Position numbers and translations under genes: made by a program. From positions 1 to 64,000 of the forward strand of contig NW_020312011.1 of NCBI RefSeq assembly GCF_003144115.1: 64,000 nucleotides of DNA, given 5' to 3'. This document shows positions 35,396 through 46,000 of this stretch, one piece after another (within the stretch, counting starts at the first letter, position 1; the number at the start of each line of letters is the position of its first letter). This stretch comes from Tilletiopsis washingtonensis (Eukaryota > Basidiomycota > Exobasidiomycetes > Entylomatales). Below the pieces are notes generated by a model, which saw nothing but the letters and a program-made list of their open reading frames with translations, was not told where the DNA came from and did not search any database.

Positions 35396-36053
35396 CGCGG
35401 CGGATCAGCCCTGCCGCTGCGCAGGCCGAGCGCGGGCGCACACGCAGGAGGCGAGAAGGGCCGGCGAGTCGGAGTAGGCGTGCGCAGCAGAGGCGGGCAC
35501 GAGGCGTCGCTGCGAGGGCACAGCGCGGTCGGTGGGGGTCGAGCTGATGCCGCGAGTGTGCAGTGCGCTGAAGCCGGGATGCGGGATGCGGCAGGTGTGA
35601 CGGATGGGAGCCAGGACGCTGCGCCTCCTTGCGCGTGGCCTGGCCGGCCGTGCATGATGCGCCCTCACACAGCCTCCCGCGGCGCGGCCGCGCCTGCGGC
35701 GTGCGGCGCGCCGGCACGCGTTCCGCAGAAAGAGAGCCTCGGGCGCAGCGCGCGGCGCAAAGGCACAGGCAGCGGCAGCATGGCTCCGCCATACGCAGCC
35801 TCTCGGCCTGCGTGCTGCCCGTCCCAGCCGAGCTGCGAGGCGTGAGCGCAGCCTGCAACTGACGTCTGCTGACCGTTTCGTGAAACCAAGGCCGTCAAAT
35901 GGGGATGCTCAGCCAGCTGTTGGACACGGGAGACCAGCGCAGGCGCCGCGCCCTGTCCCCGGTCGTGCAGTGCCGCCTTCTCTCGGTCCGCAGTCTCGGC
36001 GGCTCGCGATTAGCAGTGACACTCGTGAGGTTTGATCGCAGCATAAGACAGCG
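35396..36053. other. Intergenic, no gene seen
   Basis: Promoter side of the flippase gene and 3' flank of the flavin-reductase-like gene. The first 100 bases beyond the flippase ATG are GC-rich without recognisable motifs. No tRNA or small gene found by eye. Confidence 0.5.
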
Positions 36054-36935
36054 CTACCGCACGCCGGTGAAGCCTCGTCGGTACCACACGAGCGGCCCTT
36101 CCTTCGGCTCGCTGCCGTCGTCCGCGCCCTCCACCTGCCACACTTGCGCGAGCAGCAGCCAGCTCTCCCCCTCCTCCTTGCCCGCCTGCGCCGGGTCGTG
36201 CCCTGGCAGATCCAGCCGTCCATCCATCGACAGCGCCTCGAGCACGTCTGCGTCCGCCGATGCGCCGTCGGCTTTGCCGCCGCCCAGCTTCACGCGGCCC
36301 ACGAGGGAGCATGCCAGACTGCCTATTCCGCCGATGCGTGGAATCGGCGACGGGCCCCTGGCGACCGACGCAAGCAGTCCGACCTTCGCCAGCGGGTGGT
36401 CTGCATCGCTCGCACACAGTGTGCCCGGCTGCGCGCCGGCCTCGAGAGTGCACGGCTTGAGGCCCGGCGCCGCGAATGCGCCCGCGAGTGAGGCGTGATG
36501 CTCGGCGAGGATGGAGAGCGTGAACGTTGGTCCCAGCGGCGCCGAGGACGCGGACGCGAGCAGTGCATTGGCAGCGCGAGACGGCGTCTTGAGGCTAAAG
36601 GCGACGAGCGCAGGCGAGACGGAGAGCGAGACGAGCGAGGAGATCGTGGCGCCGTGGATCTCGGCCGGCGAGCTCGCGGAGCCGGACGGCAGCTGGAGCA
36701 GAAGCAGCGCCACGGGCTGTGCCGAGGCGGCCATGAGGGTGCGCAGATCTGCAGCCACGTCTGCGGAGCGGGGGCTGGGCCGGCTGCTGCTGCTGCTGCT
36801 GCTTCGACTGCTGCCCGACCGGCTCGGCCTGGAGCTGCGCAGCTTGGCGTGCGGCGTGCGGGCGGCCGCCATGACGAGCTGCGGCGCCGTGCGCGACACG
36901 CTGAGCGCAGCGCGAGGCAGCAGCGCTGCCGGCAT
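36054..36935 (-). CDS. Flavin reductase-like (FMN-binding split barrel) protein
   Basis: A single-exon frame of 293 residues. The N-terminus (MPAALLPRAALSVSRTAPQL) is basic and Ser/Arg-rich for about 60 residues and could be a mitochondrial presequence. From residue about 63, DLRTLMAASAQPVALLLLQL begins the split-barrel fold, followed by HGATISSLVSLSVSPALVAF, the FMN-binding strand with the T/S-S-x-x-S-V-S-x-x-P pattern of flavin reductase-like domains, then SLKTPSRAANALLAS and FTLSILAEHHASLAGAFA. Members reduce free flavin or are flavin-binding proteins of unknown substrate. Other in-frame ATGs lie upstream, up to 37511, but the sequence there overlaps the divergent MUS81-like gene, so 36935 is preferred. 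Confidence 0.8.
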   Translation of the reverse strand: MPAALLPRAALSVSRTAPQLVMAAARTPHAKLRSSRPSRSGSSRSSSSSSSRPSPRSADVAADLRTLMAASAQPVALLLLQLPSGSASSPAEIHGATISSLVSLSVSPALVAFSLKTPSRAANALLASASSAPLGPTFTLSILAEHHASLAGAFAAPGLKPCTLEAGAQPGTLCASDADHPLAKVGLLASVARGPSPIPRIGGIGSLACSLVGRVKLGGGKADGASADADVLEALSMDGRLDLPGHDPAQAGKEEGESWLLLAQVWQVEGADDGSEPKEGPLVWYRRGFTGVR

Positions 36936-37358
36936 GAAGCGAAGATGCAGCTGCGACGACGGAGAGACGGGCTTGGATGAGGGAAGGCAAGGTGCGCGAT
37001 GCCGCTGCGTCGCTGCTCCACACCGACGCGCGACCGGCCCGGTGCCCGAGCGAGACCGCGCCTTCCGTCTTGACGCGCGGCGGCGCGACGGGGCAAATAA
37101 GAATCTAATCGAAACGCGCGCCGCGGCGTGCGCGCGCAAGGCAGCAGCTGCTGCTGGTGTTGCTCTCGACCCGCCGCGCGGCCGCGTGCATCGCGCTGTC
37201 TTCTTCTCCACCATCACCGCCGTCAGCCCCCCTTCGCGCAGCTTTCGTTCCCTCGCTGCGTCCGTCTGGACACCGCGCTTTCTCAGCGCGCCGCGCGAGA
37301 CTGTGCAGCGCCGCTCGACCGCAAGCTTGCCTCGCCCGCATCCCGCGCCCCCGGCAGC
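36936..37358. promoter_or_regulatory. Divergent promoter region
   Basis: A 423-base gap between the flavin-reductase-like gene (minus) and the MUS81-like gene (plus). A pyrimidine-rich leader (TCTTCTCCACCATC and similar) precedes the MUS81-like ATG. No gene inside. Confidence 0.45.
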
Positions 37359-39314
37359 ATGTCCGCCTCCACGGCGCTGCCGCTCCGCACGCTCTTCTCC
37401 AACTGGCTCAAGCAGTGGCGCGACGAGGCCAAGGCGCGCCACTCGCAGTCGGCACTCGTGTTCAACACGGCGTACGAGGCTCTGCGCGCCTGTCCGCTCG
37501 CCTTTGCCCACCCGGCCGAGCTCGCGCAGCTGGCGGGCGTCGGCAAGACGCTCGTGCAGCGCCTCACGGAGCGCCTCGAGGCGTGGTGCGAGGAGCAGGG
37601 CATGCCCATGCCGCAGAGACGTGAGTTGCCCGCGCAGTCGTCTGTTCCCACACCGCTGAGAGAAATAGCAGCGCGCCGCGTGCAGGATGCCGGCTCAGAC
37701 GCCTCGTCCGAGAGCGATGCAGACGGCCATGCGCGCGCCAAGGCACGGCGCAAGGCACAGCCTGCGGCCAAGGCGGGCAGCAGCAGCAAGGCGAGCTCCT
37801 CGAGAGCTACGGACAAGGCGCCCGCTGCGGCCAAGAAGGCGCCGCGCGCATACGTTCCTGCCGCACGATCGGGCGCACACGGCATCCTCGTGGCGATGTA
37901 TGCCGCCACGTCATCTCTGCCCGAGTCTGAGCCTGAGGAGGGGGGCGGTGCAGGGCCTTCCGGCAGCACAGATGCGCGCGACTATCTGTCAAAGAGCCGC
38001 ATCATCGAGCTGGCGACGCCGCATGCCGACTCGTCGTACCTGCCGCGCGCGCCGATCCCTGGCGCACCGACCTACGGCATGAGCTTCAACACAGCGTGGT
38101 CAGGCATGAAGACGCTCGTCAACCGCGGCTATGTCTACCGCACCGGCAATCCGCCGCGCTTCGGCCTGAGCTCTGCGGGCTTTGAGATCGCCGCGGAGTG
38201 TGCGCAGCGCGAAGGAGTCCAGATGGGCTCCGCCGTTGAAGAGGCAGCGAGCGACACGCCGGCTCAAGGCTCGCGCGTCCGAGCCGCGAAGAGCAAGACC
38301 GCAGACCCGCCGGTATCGACAGCCGGATCGTCACGGCCTGCAGACACGTCGCCCGCCAAGAGCGCTGCTGCCTCGTCCGCCTTTCGCTTCGTGTACCTCA
38401 CGGACGCGCGGCCGCCTCTCCGCGTGCTGGAGCGCAGCCGCGCCGCACTGCGCCTCAGCGACAAGGACTACACGCCGACGTATCGCATCGAGTTTCCGGC
38501 CGCGCTGGCAGAGCACGTCTTTGTGCGCATGTGTCTGGAGGACGTCGAGGTGGAGAATGACTGCGCGCAGGGGTGGGCGAGGGAGCTGGGCGCAAATGAG
38601 CTGGCGCCGGGACTGGGAGAGGAGATACAAGTCGGGAAGCCGCCGTCGAGGCCACAAGCAGCCCGTCAGGATGCAGCTTCACGAACGGCTCGCCGCAAGT
38701 CGCCCGCCGCCGGGCGCAGTGCGGCACGCGGGGCGAGCGAGGCAAGTAGATCGGTCTCGCCTGCGAAGCCATCAGAAGGCGCGCCCGGCTCGTTCGCGCC
38801 CGTCCGCCCTGGCGGCCTCATCCTGCCCACGGGCCCGCGCTTTGCGCCCGAACCCGAGCCTAAGCAGCCCGCACGGCGCGCAGCAACGGCGCCGAAGGAG
38901 ACGGTGCACCTGCTCACGTCCTCCGACTCCGAAGCCGAGAATCTTGGGCGCGGGAGCGGTCAGCGCGTGCACAAGCGCGCATCACCCGCCGCTAGAGTGC
39001 AGCAGCATGCTCCCTCGTCCGACGTCGAGGTGCTCGAGACACGGCCTGCGCGCAAGGCGCTCGCGCCGCTGAAGGACCGTCGCCTTGTCTCGGACCCCTC
39101 GCGCCCAACAGGCTCGCGACGGCGGGCGATGAGCGAGAGCGAGAGTGAGGGCGGCGGCAGCGAAGAGCTGCCCGACGTCGGCGAGCTCTTCAGAGGCATG
39201 GGCCGGACAAGGCGCGCGGCGATGCTCAAGGAGAGCGACAAGCCGCGCAGCAAGACGACGCAGCCCAAGAAGAAAAAGGCGCGCTCGAGCGAGGAGGTCA
39301 TCGTGCTCGACTGA
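37359..39314 (+). CDS. MUS81: MUS81-like protein lacking the ERCC4 nuclease domain (651 residues)
   Basis: MUS81 with EME1/MMS4 cuts branched DNA at stalled forks and recombination joints. Here residues 8-80 form the N-terminal HhH domain (LFSNWLKQWRDEA, ELAQLAGVGKTLVQRLTERL). Residues about 165-290 are the winged helix, with YVPAARSGAHGILVAMY, YLSKSRIIELATPHADSSYL and TAWSGMKTLVNRGYVYRTG. The post-winged-helix strand block FRFVYLTDARPP...YTPTYRIEFPAALAEHVFV is also MUS81-like. After that, the nuclease domain with ERKxxxD and the C-terminal HhH2 are absent; instead about 200 disordered residues follow, with SIM-like patches (VHLLTSSDSE, final EEVIVLD). The 148 bases before the next gene cannot hold the missing domain. 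A 48-base candidate intron (37621-37668, GTGAGT...TAG) would keep frame either way. Confidence 0.85.
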   Translation: MSASTALPLRTLFSNWLKQWRDEAKARHSQSALVFNTAYEALRACPLAFAHPAELAQLAGVGKTLVQRLTERLEAWCEEQGMPMPQRRELPAQSSVPTPLREIAARRVQDAGSDASSESDADGHARAKARRKAQPAAKAGSSSKASSSRATDKAPAAAKKAPRAYVPAARSGAHGILVAMYAATSSLPESEPEEGGGAGPSGSTDARDYLSKSRIIELATPHADSSYLPRAPIPGAPTYGMSFNTAWSGMKTLVNRGYVYRTGNPPRFGLSSAGFEIAAECAQREGVQMGSAVEEAASDTPAQGSRVRAAKSKTADPPVSTAGSSRPADTSPAKSAAASSAFRFVYLTDARPPLRVLERSRAALRLSDKDYTPTYRIEFPAALAEHVFVRMCLEDVEVENDCAQGWARELGANELAPGLGEEIQVGKPPSRPQAARQDAASRTARRKSPAAGRSAARGASEASRSVSPAKPSEGAPGSFAPVRPGGLILPTGPRFAPEPEPKQPARRAATAPKETVHLLTSSDSEAENLGRGSGQRVHKRASPAARVQQHAPSSDVEVLETRPARKALAPLKDRRLVSDPSRPTGSRRRAMSESESEGGGSEELPDVGELFRGMGRTRRAAMLKESDKPRSKTTQPKKKKARSSEEVIVLD

Positions 39315-39462
39315 GCGGCGCTGAAGCCCTGCCCGTGCTACGTCGCTCCCGAACTGCTCGCCGCGCCTCCACGTATACCATCATCACACACTACCCGCGC
39401 TCCCTCAGCCACATCATGTACATCACCAGCATCACGCCCACTGAGCCCCTGCACGATCGCAT

Positions 39463-40861
39463 TCAGTCCTCCTCGTGCTCCCGCATGAACTGCTCGAACA
39501 CCTGCTGTCTCCTCTCGTCACCGCCAAGGCGCCGCTTGAACTCCTCGAACTCCTCCTTCTTCATCTTGTACCCCTCCGCCTGCGCGTCCGGAAAGGTGCG
39601 GGCGCGCACGGCGTCGACGTACGCGCGTACCGCTGCGATGCGCAGGCTGCCGACGGTCACGCCGCCGGCGACAGGGGCGGCAAACGCGCGCACGAACTTG
39701 GGCGGCTGTGGGGTGGATGCGCCCGGCAGCGGCAGCTGCGCGCTGGTCGACGCATCGGCAGCAGCGACATCGGCAAGGACGTGAGCGGGCGACGTGAGGT
39801 CGCCGAGGATGTCGGAGATGACGAGGACCTGGCCGTCCGTGCCCGGCCCGGCACCGATGCCGATCGTAGGGATCTGCAGGCACTTGGAAATCTCGGCACC
39901 GACGCGGTTTGGCACGCACTCGATGAGAATCGCCGTGGCGCCAGCTGCCTCTAGCTCGAGCGCCTGCGCCAGAATGGCAGAGGCCTCGTCCGCAGTGCGC
40001 CCCTGCAGGCGATAGCCCGAGCTGGACGCGACGCGCTGCGGCTGCAGGCCGATGTGCGCAATGACGGGAATGCCAAACGACGAGAGGCGCTCGACGAGCT
40101 CGACGATCTCTGAGCCGCCCTCAATCTTGACGCCGTGCGCGCCGCCCTCCTGCACCAGCGCGGTGGCCGCACGCACGCCGGCCTCGAGCGAGGCGTAGAA
40201 GGAGCCAAAGGGCAGGTCGGCAATGACGAGTGGAGGCGGCGCAATGGACGGGCCGGTGAGCAGCGGCGACGAGATGCCGCGCATCACCGCCTGCACGTGG
40301 TGCACCATGGCAGAGAGCGGCAGCTGCTGCGTCGAGGCGTGCCCGAGCGCGACGTTGGCGAGCGAGTCGCCGACGAGGCAGATGTCGACGTCGGCCGCGC
40401 GCAGCGAGAGCGCCGTGGGGTAGTCGAAGGCCGTCATGACGGTACTGCGCGCGGGGATGAGCGGATGAAGGGGCCCAGGGTGCAGGCGGCCCGCCAGACG
40501 CAGCACCGCGGCGTCGCAGCAACACTCACATGGGCGTGCCCTCCTTCTTGAGCTCGCGCAGCTCGCGCACGCCCTTGGTACGGAAGCGCTTTGGCTGCGC
40601 ACCGCTCTCGCGGGGCGGCCGCGGCGCAGCACGGCGGTTTGCATCGGCGTCTTCGGGCTGTGCGCCGGCGGGCCATGCGCTTCTGAGCGGCGCCGCGGTG
40701 CCGAAGGCGCGAGGGGAGGAGACGCGAGGGGAGGAGACGCTCGACGTCGACGCCGACGCAGAGCGCACGGCAAGCACCGACGAGGAGGCGTGTGGTGCCG
40801 ACGCCGACGACGAGTGGAGAAGGCGCAGCGCCGCGCGCGAGGCCGAGCGCGACGTCGACAT
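39463..40861 (-). CDS. ECM31: 3-methyl-2-oxobutanoate hydroxymethyltransferase (pantothenate synthesis)
   Basis: Transfers a hydroxymethyl group from methylenetetrahydrofolate to ketoisovalerate, giving ketopantoate for vitamin B5 and CoA. Two exons, 40530-40861 and 39463-40444, joined as GTPI|TVMTAFDYP, encode 437 residues. The first exon is an Arg/Ser-rich presequence of about 95 residues before RTKGVRELRELKKEGTP, so mitochondrial import is likely. Core motifs: VMTAFDYPTALSLRAADVDI, CLVGDSLANVALGH, VIADLPFGSFY, GAHGVKIEGG, PVIAHIGLQPQ and IPTIGIGAGPGTDGQVLVI. A 35-residue insertion (ASTSAQLPLPGASTPQPP) sits before PKFVRAFA. Convergent with the MUS81-like gene. A GAGTCA box lies 98 bases upstream of the start. 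Confidence 0.95.
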
Positions 40862-40958
40862 GCCGGCTGCTGGGGTGTCGGAGGGCGGGCTCGCGTGTGG
40901 AGATGTGGACGGGAAGAAAGCCGCCGGGGTGCGCCGCCGCCGGACATGCGTCCGTGCC

Positions 40959-40964
40959 GAGTCA
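40959..40964 (-). promoter_or_regulatory. TGACTC box upstream of ECM31
   Basis: GAGTCA on the plus strand, 98 bases upstream of the start codon and in the short space between ECM31 and the tRNA gene. It fits a Gcn4/Cpc1 site by sequence and distance; a single copy may be chance. Confidence 0.35.
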
Positions 40965-41045
40965 GAGCCACGGCCCGGCGGCTCGGCCGTGCCGGCGCGC
41001 CGGCAAGCGCAAAAGGCAGCAACTGGCTGGAGAGCAAAAAGCGAA

Positions 41046-41143
41046 AGGCGCCACAGGGGTTCGAACCCTGGAGGCTAAAGCCATGAGATGTTGTTTTATG
41101 CAAAAGGTTCAAGTCTCACCCATTGCCACTCTGGCATAGCGCC
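41046..41143 (-). tRNA. tRNA-Ser(UGA) with an 18-base intron
   Basis: Read on the minus strand, 41143 is base 1. Acceptor GGCGCTA pairs with TGGCGCC (41047-41053), with one G-T pair. The D-arm CCA-GAGTGGCAA-TGG matches yeast tRNA-Ser(UGA). Anticodon stem TGAGA/TCTCA encloses loop CTTGAA, so the anticodon is TGA, then an 18-base intron CCTTTTGCATAAAACAAC after position 37. A long variable arm GGC-TTTA-GCC is the class II mark of serine. T-arm CAGGG-TTCGAAC-CCCTG contains the B box; the A box is intact. A T5 run (41036-41040) beyond the 3' end is a good Pol III terminator. The base after the acceptor (41046) would be U73, whereas eukaryotic tRNA-Ser normally has G73. Confidence 0.9.
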
Positions 41144-43014
41144 GGAATTAGCAAATCTCGCGACTTGGAGAATATGAACCCTCTGATAGCCGCAGGTGTG
41201 GTCACCGGTGCTGGGTGCTTCTCCTGCCTCCTACTCGAGGGCGCATCTATGCATCTTCAGCATCTGAGCCTTGCTTGGGTGTGCACTAGCCACGATCCGC
41301 TCGCGTGAAGCTGTGCCGCTTGCATCTTTTGTGGCTGCGTCTGGGCGCGCTGCTTGCGTCGCCGCTGCCCCGTCCGCGCCGTCCAGCGTTTGGTCGCCGG
41401 TCCGTTCTCTGCCTCCGGTCCGACCCTCAGCCGTCCCGATCAGCGATGTGACAAGGCTCTTCATGCCTCAAGTCAGCTGCAGCATCTCGCGATGCCACGC
41501 TCTCGCCGGGCAGCTGCACTGCCAGCTGGGCCAGAGCAAGCGCAAGGCTCATGTGTGACACGCGAGCTTGCTGCGCCGAGGGCAAGTCCCCACAACGACT
41601 GTCGCGATCCTGCCACGGGCCTTGAGCGTCTCGGCCGCCTGCACCTATGCGTTACCGCTCTCCTCCCCTTGCTCTCCTGCCTCAGACGCTCACGTGAACG
41701 GGCCTCCAGGAGGCGCTGGCTGACGACTCAGGGGTCGCGCGTGAGGGCCGGTGGTACCGGCTGCGCCGCGAGCCGGCGTGCCTCCGAAGCCCCTGCGCCT
41801 GCTGCTCACTCTCATCTTCCGCCGGCGCAGATGGCGAATCAGTATCGACCAAGAGCCCGCATCAGCATCGCTCAGGAGGCTGTGATGCCAGAGCGCCTCA
41901 TCTGCTTGATTGAGTGACGCAGAGTGTCAGAGTGCGCCGCAGCGAAGAGCGTGGAGAGAGGATCGACGACAGCGGCGCTCGGACCCCTGCGCGGCGCCAG
42001 ATGCGATGGCCGGCGGCCGCGAGAGTGTTGTGCGAGATGCCAGCTCGTCAGCCGAGAAGACGCCAAGGTGGCCAGGCTCGCTCTAATTTGCAGCCCGAGA
42101 TCACCTTCCGATGGCAGAGCTGCTGCGCTGCTGCTGCGTCCTCGTCTGCGTGGGCCTCGGACGGAGGCCGCCCGCCGCCCGAGGTGCTCGTTGAAGCTGC
42201 GCCTTGCGCGCCAGCGTTCGCAGCCCGCCGGTCTGACGTGCATGCTTGCGCCGCCGCCGCGCCGCACCGCGCCCGCGTGTTGTTGCCCCTCTCCTGCGAC
42301 GCTGCATGCTGCGCCTGATGCAGCATCTGCTGCTGCGCTCTGCGGCTGTGTGCTGGTGCTGCTGCGGAGCAGAGCGGCAGCCTCTCTCTCCGCGCCGCGC
42401 TGCCGCTGCCTGTGCTTTGCTTGGGCTGCAGTCATGCAGCACGATCGCGCCGCTTGTGCATGCTGCACAGCATTCTGGCGCCGGGTGCCGGGCGCGGTCT
42501 GCGCCGGGTGCGCTGGCTGCACTTGCACACTTGCTGCATTCTGCGTGTCTACAGAGTACGGTAGGCTCCGGCAGAGGTGCAGAGGTACGGGTCTGGCTTC
42601 GGAGGGCAGCAGAGAAGGAGGTGTTGTGCGGTGCGGCACCTCTTGTCCGTGAGATGACCCACGCGCTGCGCCTCTGCGCTTGCGCCGCGTGCCTGCCTCG
42701 CGCCGCAACCGGCGCGCGCGCGGCGTGCCACCCGCGCGCGTGCGGCCTCTCTTCTCCTGCTGTTGCTCTGGGCGCGCGCTGGGCCCACCCGCCGCACCCC
42801 GGTGCGCGGCCCGCCGTGCCTCCTTCTCTGCTCCCACCACCGCCAAGCTCGCCCTCCCTCTAGCGCGCCGGGCTGCTCCATCGTCTCTACCACACCATCC
42901 ACATCCTCAACGCGCCGGCCTGCGACTGCTGCCGCCCCGCAGACCTCTCCTGGCCTCGCTGTGCGTGCACCGAGTGCCTCTGCGCCGCCGCCGCCGCCGC
43001 CGCCGTCCCCGCAG
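41144..43014. other. 1.9-kb region without a convincing gene
   Basis: Between the tRNA and SPA2. The first 300 bases are less GC-rich, as around many Pol III genes. From about 42100 on, CTG/GCTGCTG-like triplets and GC runs give long open frames on both strands (for example minus 41872-42846), but their predicted proteins are Arg/Ala/Gln-rich, lack any motif, and have no splice-consistent structure. The last 250 bases are CT-rich, probably the SPA2 promoter and leader. Confidence 0.5.
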
Positions 43015-46000
43015 ATGGCCGCACCCATGGCGTCCTACCGGCCCAATCCGCCGCAGCATGCCTACAGCGCCTCCAGCTCCTCTTCTCTCACAGGCGGCGG
43101 CGGCGGTGGCGGCGCGGCCGGCCGCTACGTGCCCTATGCATCCGCTGCGCCCGGCGCCTCGTCCTCGTCGGGCAGCGACATGATGTCGCCGCCCGGCTCG
43201 GCGCGCATTCTGCCGCCTTCATCAGCGCTGGGCCGGCAGAACGGCAGCCAGTCCTCGCAGCGCGGCTATGCGCAGCAGCCGTACCACCCGTCCTCGGGCC
43301 TGGGCCGCACCAACGGCAGCCAGTCCTCGCAGCAGAGCCGCGGCGGTCCCGGCGGCTCCGTCGACTACCCGACCATCCACGGCGCGCACGACGACGAGCA
43401 GATGCGCGTGCGACGGCCACGCCCGGACACCGAAGAGATTAAGCGTGTGGGACGGACGCACTATCAGGAGCTGCTGGGCTTCCTCCGCAGCCATCTGCAG
43501 AAGGGTGAGCACCGACGCGCACGCTCCACCGGCCGGACACGCTGACGCGCACATGCAGGCCAAACTGGACCGCGCTCAAACGCGCGCGAGAAGCTGACCC
43601 GCTTGAGCAAGCAGCAGTTCACCGAGCTCAGCACGGATGTGTACGATGAGCTCATGCGGCGGCTGAGCAATGGCAGAAGCGGTGTCGGTGAGTGGCAGCC
43701 AACGCGCGCGCGCGCGCGCATCGCATGCGCCCTTGCTGAAGGCAGGCCCTGTCGCGCAGAGATGCCGCATCTCGCAGTGCGCGAAGAGTTCCATCCAAAG
43801 CGCAACCAGGCGCGTCAGAAGCTGGCCACCCTGCCAAAGACGCGCTTCAAGGACCTCTCTTCAGACGTCTTCTTCGAACTGGAGCGGCGCTTCCCGGAGC
43901 TGCGCGACGAGTTCCGGCCAGAGGCGATGCACCGCGAGCGCGACGAGCTCTCGGCGGCCGCGGCTGCTGCTGCTTCTGCGTCCACCACGTCGGCGGCGGG
44001 CACGACGGCAGACGTCATTATTCCGGCCAAGAGCACGTTGGTGTCGGAGGACATCGCGGTGCCCTACTCGACGGCAGAGGGCGACACGAGTGCAGCAAGC
44101 ACGTCGCGCGATGCCCCGCTGAGTCCTGCACGGCCGAGCAACGGCGCGCGGGCACGCGCAAGTGACTCGGACGACGCAGCAGATCACGAGGAGCGCCGCG
44201 AGACAATGTACTCGCAGGCCAGCAGCGTGGGGACGGGCTTCTTCAACGGCTACGCCGCCAGCCGGGGCACGGAGAGCATCGCAAGCCCGAGTCTCGGATC
44301 ACGCGAGGTGAGTGGTGACTCCTTTGCGCGCGCAGCACCAGCCAGCGAGGCTCACGCTCGATCCGCAGCCGCCGTCAACGTTTGGTATCGAGAAGCTGCG
44401 CTCAGACTACGAGTTCCGCATCGCAACGCTGCAGCAGCGCGTCGGCACGCTGGAGACGCAAGCCTCTGAGGCGCGCGAGGAGGCTGACGATCTCCGCCGC
44501 GAGCGCGAGCGGTGGCAGGCCGACATGCGCGCTGCGCGCGAGCGGCAGGCGGATCTGGAGAAGGACGTCGAGGAGGAGAAGCGGCGCCACGAAGAGCTCG
44601 AGCGCGATGCCTCGCGATCACGAGAGCGGCACGACAAGTCCAGTGCCGAGCTGCAGAGTACGCTGCGCCAGCTCGACGAGCTGCGCTCGCAGCATGAGGC
44701 TCTCCAGACTGAGCGCGAGGCGCGCGGCGACTCTGAGTCTGTCGAGCAGCTGCGAGAGGAGCTCTCCAGCCTGCAGAGCGAGTACAGCCATCAGGAAGAG
44801 GTGAGCAGCCGTGCGCGCCCAGCCTGTCGCGCATTTGCTAACGCGCTCTGTTAGCTCGTGCAAGAGCTCCGCGGAGAGGTCACGTCGCTGCTCGACGAGC
44901 TGCGGCAGCTCTCGGCGCGCAACGACTCAATGCAGGCGGAGAAGGAGTCGGATCTCGCGGTGGTGCGCGATCTCAACAACCAGATGCAGGGCTACAAGCG
45001 CAAGTACGAGAGCGCCAAGACGGAGCTGCGCGCCCTCAAGGCCACGTCGCAGCTCTTCGTGCAGCCGCCCAAGGCGGACGACGTGATGCAGACGACGGAG
45101 CGCGGAGCCATTGCCGACATCAATCTGACGGCGTTCCAGAGCTCCATCGACGAGCTGCTGTCTGCCGCGCGCTCCAAGAGCCCCGGCAGCGTGCTCTTGT
45201 CGATGAAGACGGTCGTGCTTGCCACGACCCTCGTGACAGACGACGCCATCAAGTGGGAGACGACCAACGGCAGCGAGCTCTCGCCCGAGGAGCGCGAGCA
45301 GCTGGTGCTGCTGAAGAGCAAGGCCTCAGGCACGCTGAACAACCTTATGACGGCTTGCCGCAACCACGCCTCGTCGCACGGCATGTCGCCCGTGTCGCTC
45401 CTCGATGCGGCTGCAAGCCACGTTTCGTCCACCGTCGTGGACCTGGCCAAGCTGCTCAAAATCCGCAAGGCAAGCCAGTCGGAGACCGACGAGCTGGAGG
45501 CCACGTTCGCGCAGGGCACGCTGGCCAACGGCCTCAAGCCTCTGCACATCAACGCCGTGGCGAGCGCCAGCTCCTCGCGTGAGACGCCTTTCTCACCGAG
45601 CTCGCTGTCTGCAGGCGCGGAGTTCCGCCCTCGCGTGCCCGCCACGCAGGCCGAAGACCGGCTCAACCCCAACTCTGCGAGCGACGGTGCGCGCTTCTCG
45701 CCGCGCACGCACGGCACGCTGGGTCGCTATTCGCCCGTCGGCTACCGGCCCGACGTGAACCGCAAGAACAGCCACGGCGGCGAGGTCTCGTGGCGCGGCG
45801 AGCAGCGCCAGCGTGCCGCGAGCATCTCGAGCACCTCGAGTGCCGCGGCAGCCAACGGGAATGCTGCGCCGCCGGCTGTGCCAGACATCCACCAGGCGCT
45901 GCGCTCCAAGAGCATCAACAGCAACACCACGACGCGGCGCTCCTCGTCGAGCGCTAGTCCGCCGCGCAGCCCAGGCCGGTACGGCAACGGAGATGCCGCA

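Noticed and set aside
41050-41075. tRNA on the plus strand suggested by GGGGTTCGAACCC
   Set aside because: The T-loop core is palindromic, but only the minus strand gives a pairing acceptor, D-arm, anticodon arm and T5 terminator.
41872-42846. Long minus-strand open frame of 324 codons between the tRNA and SPA2
   Set aside because: Arg/Ala/Gln-rich throughout with no motif or membrane segment and overlapped by equally long frames on the plus strand; typical of GC-rich noncoding DNA.
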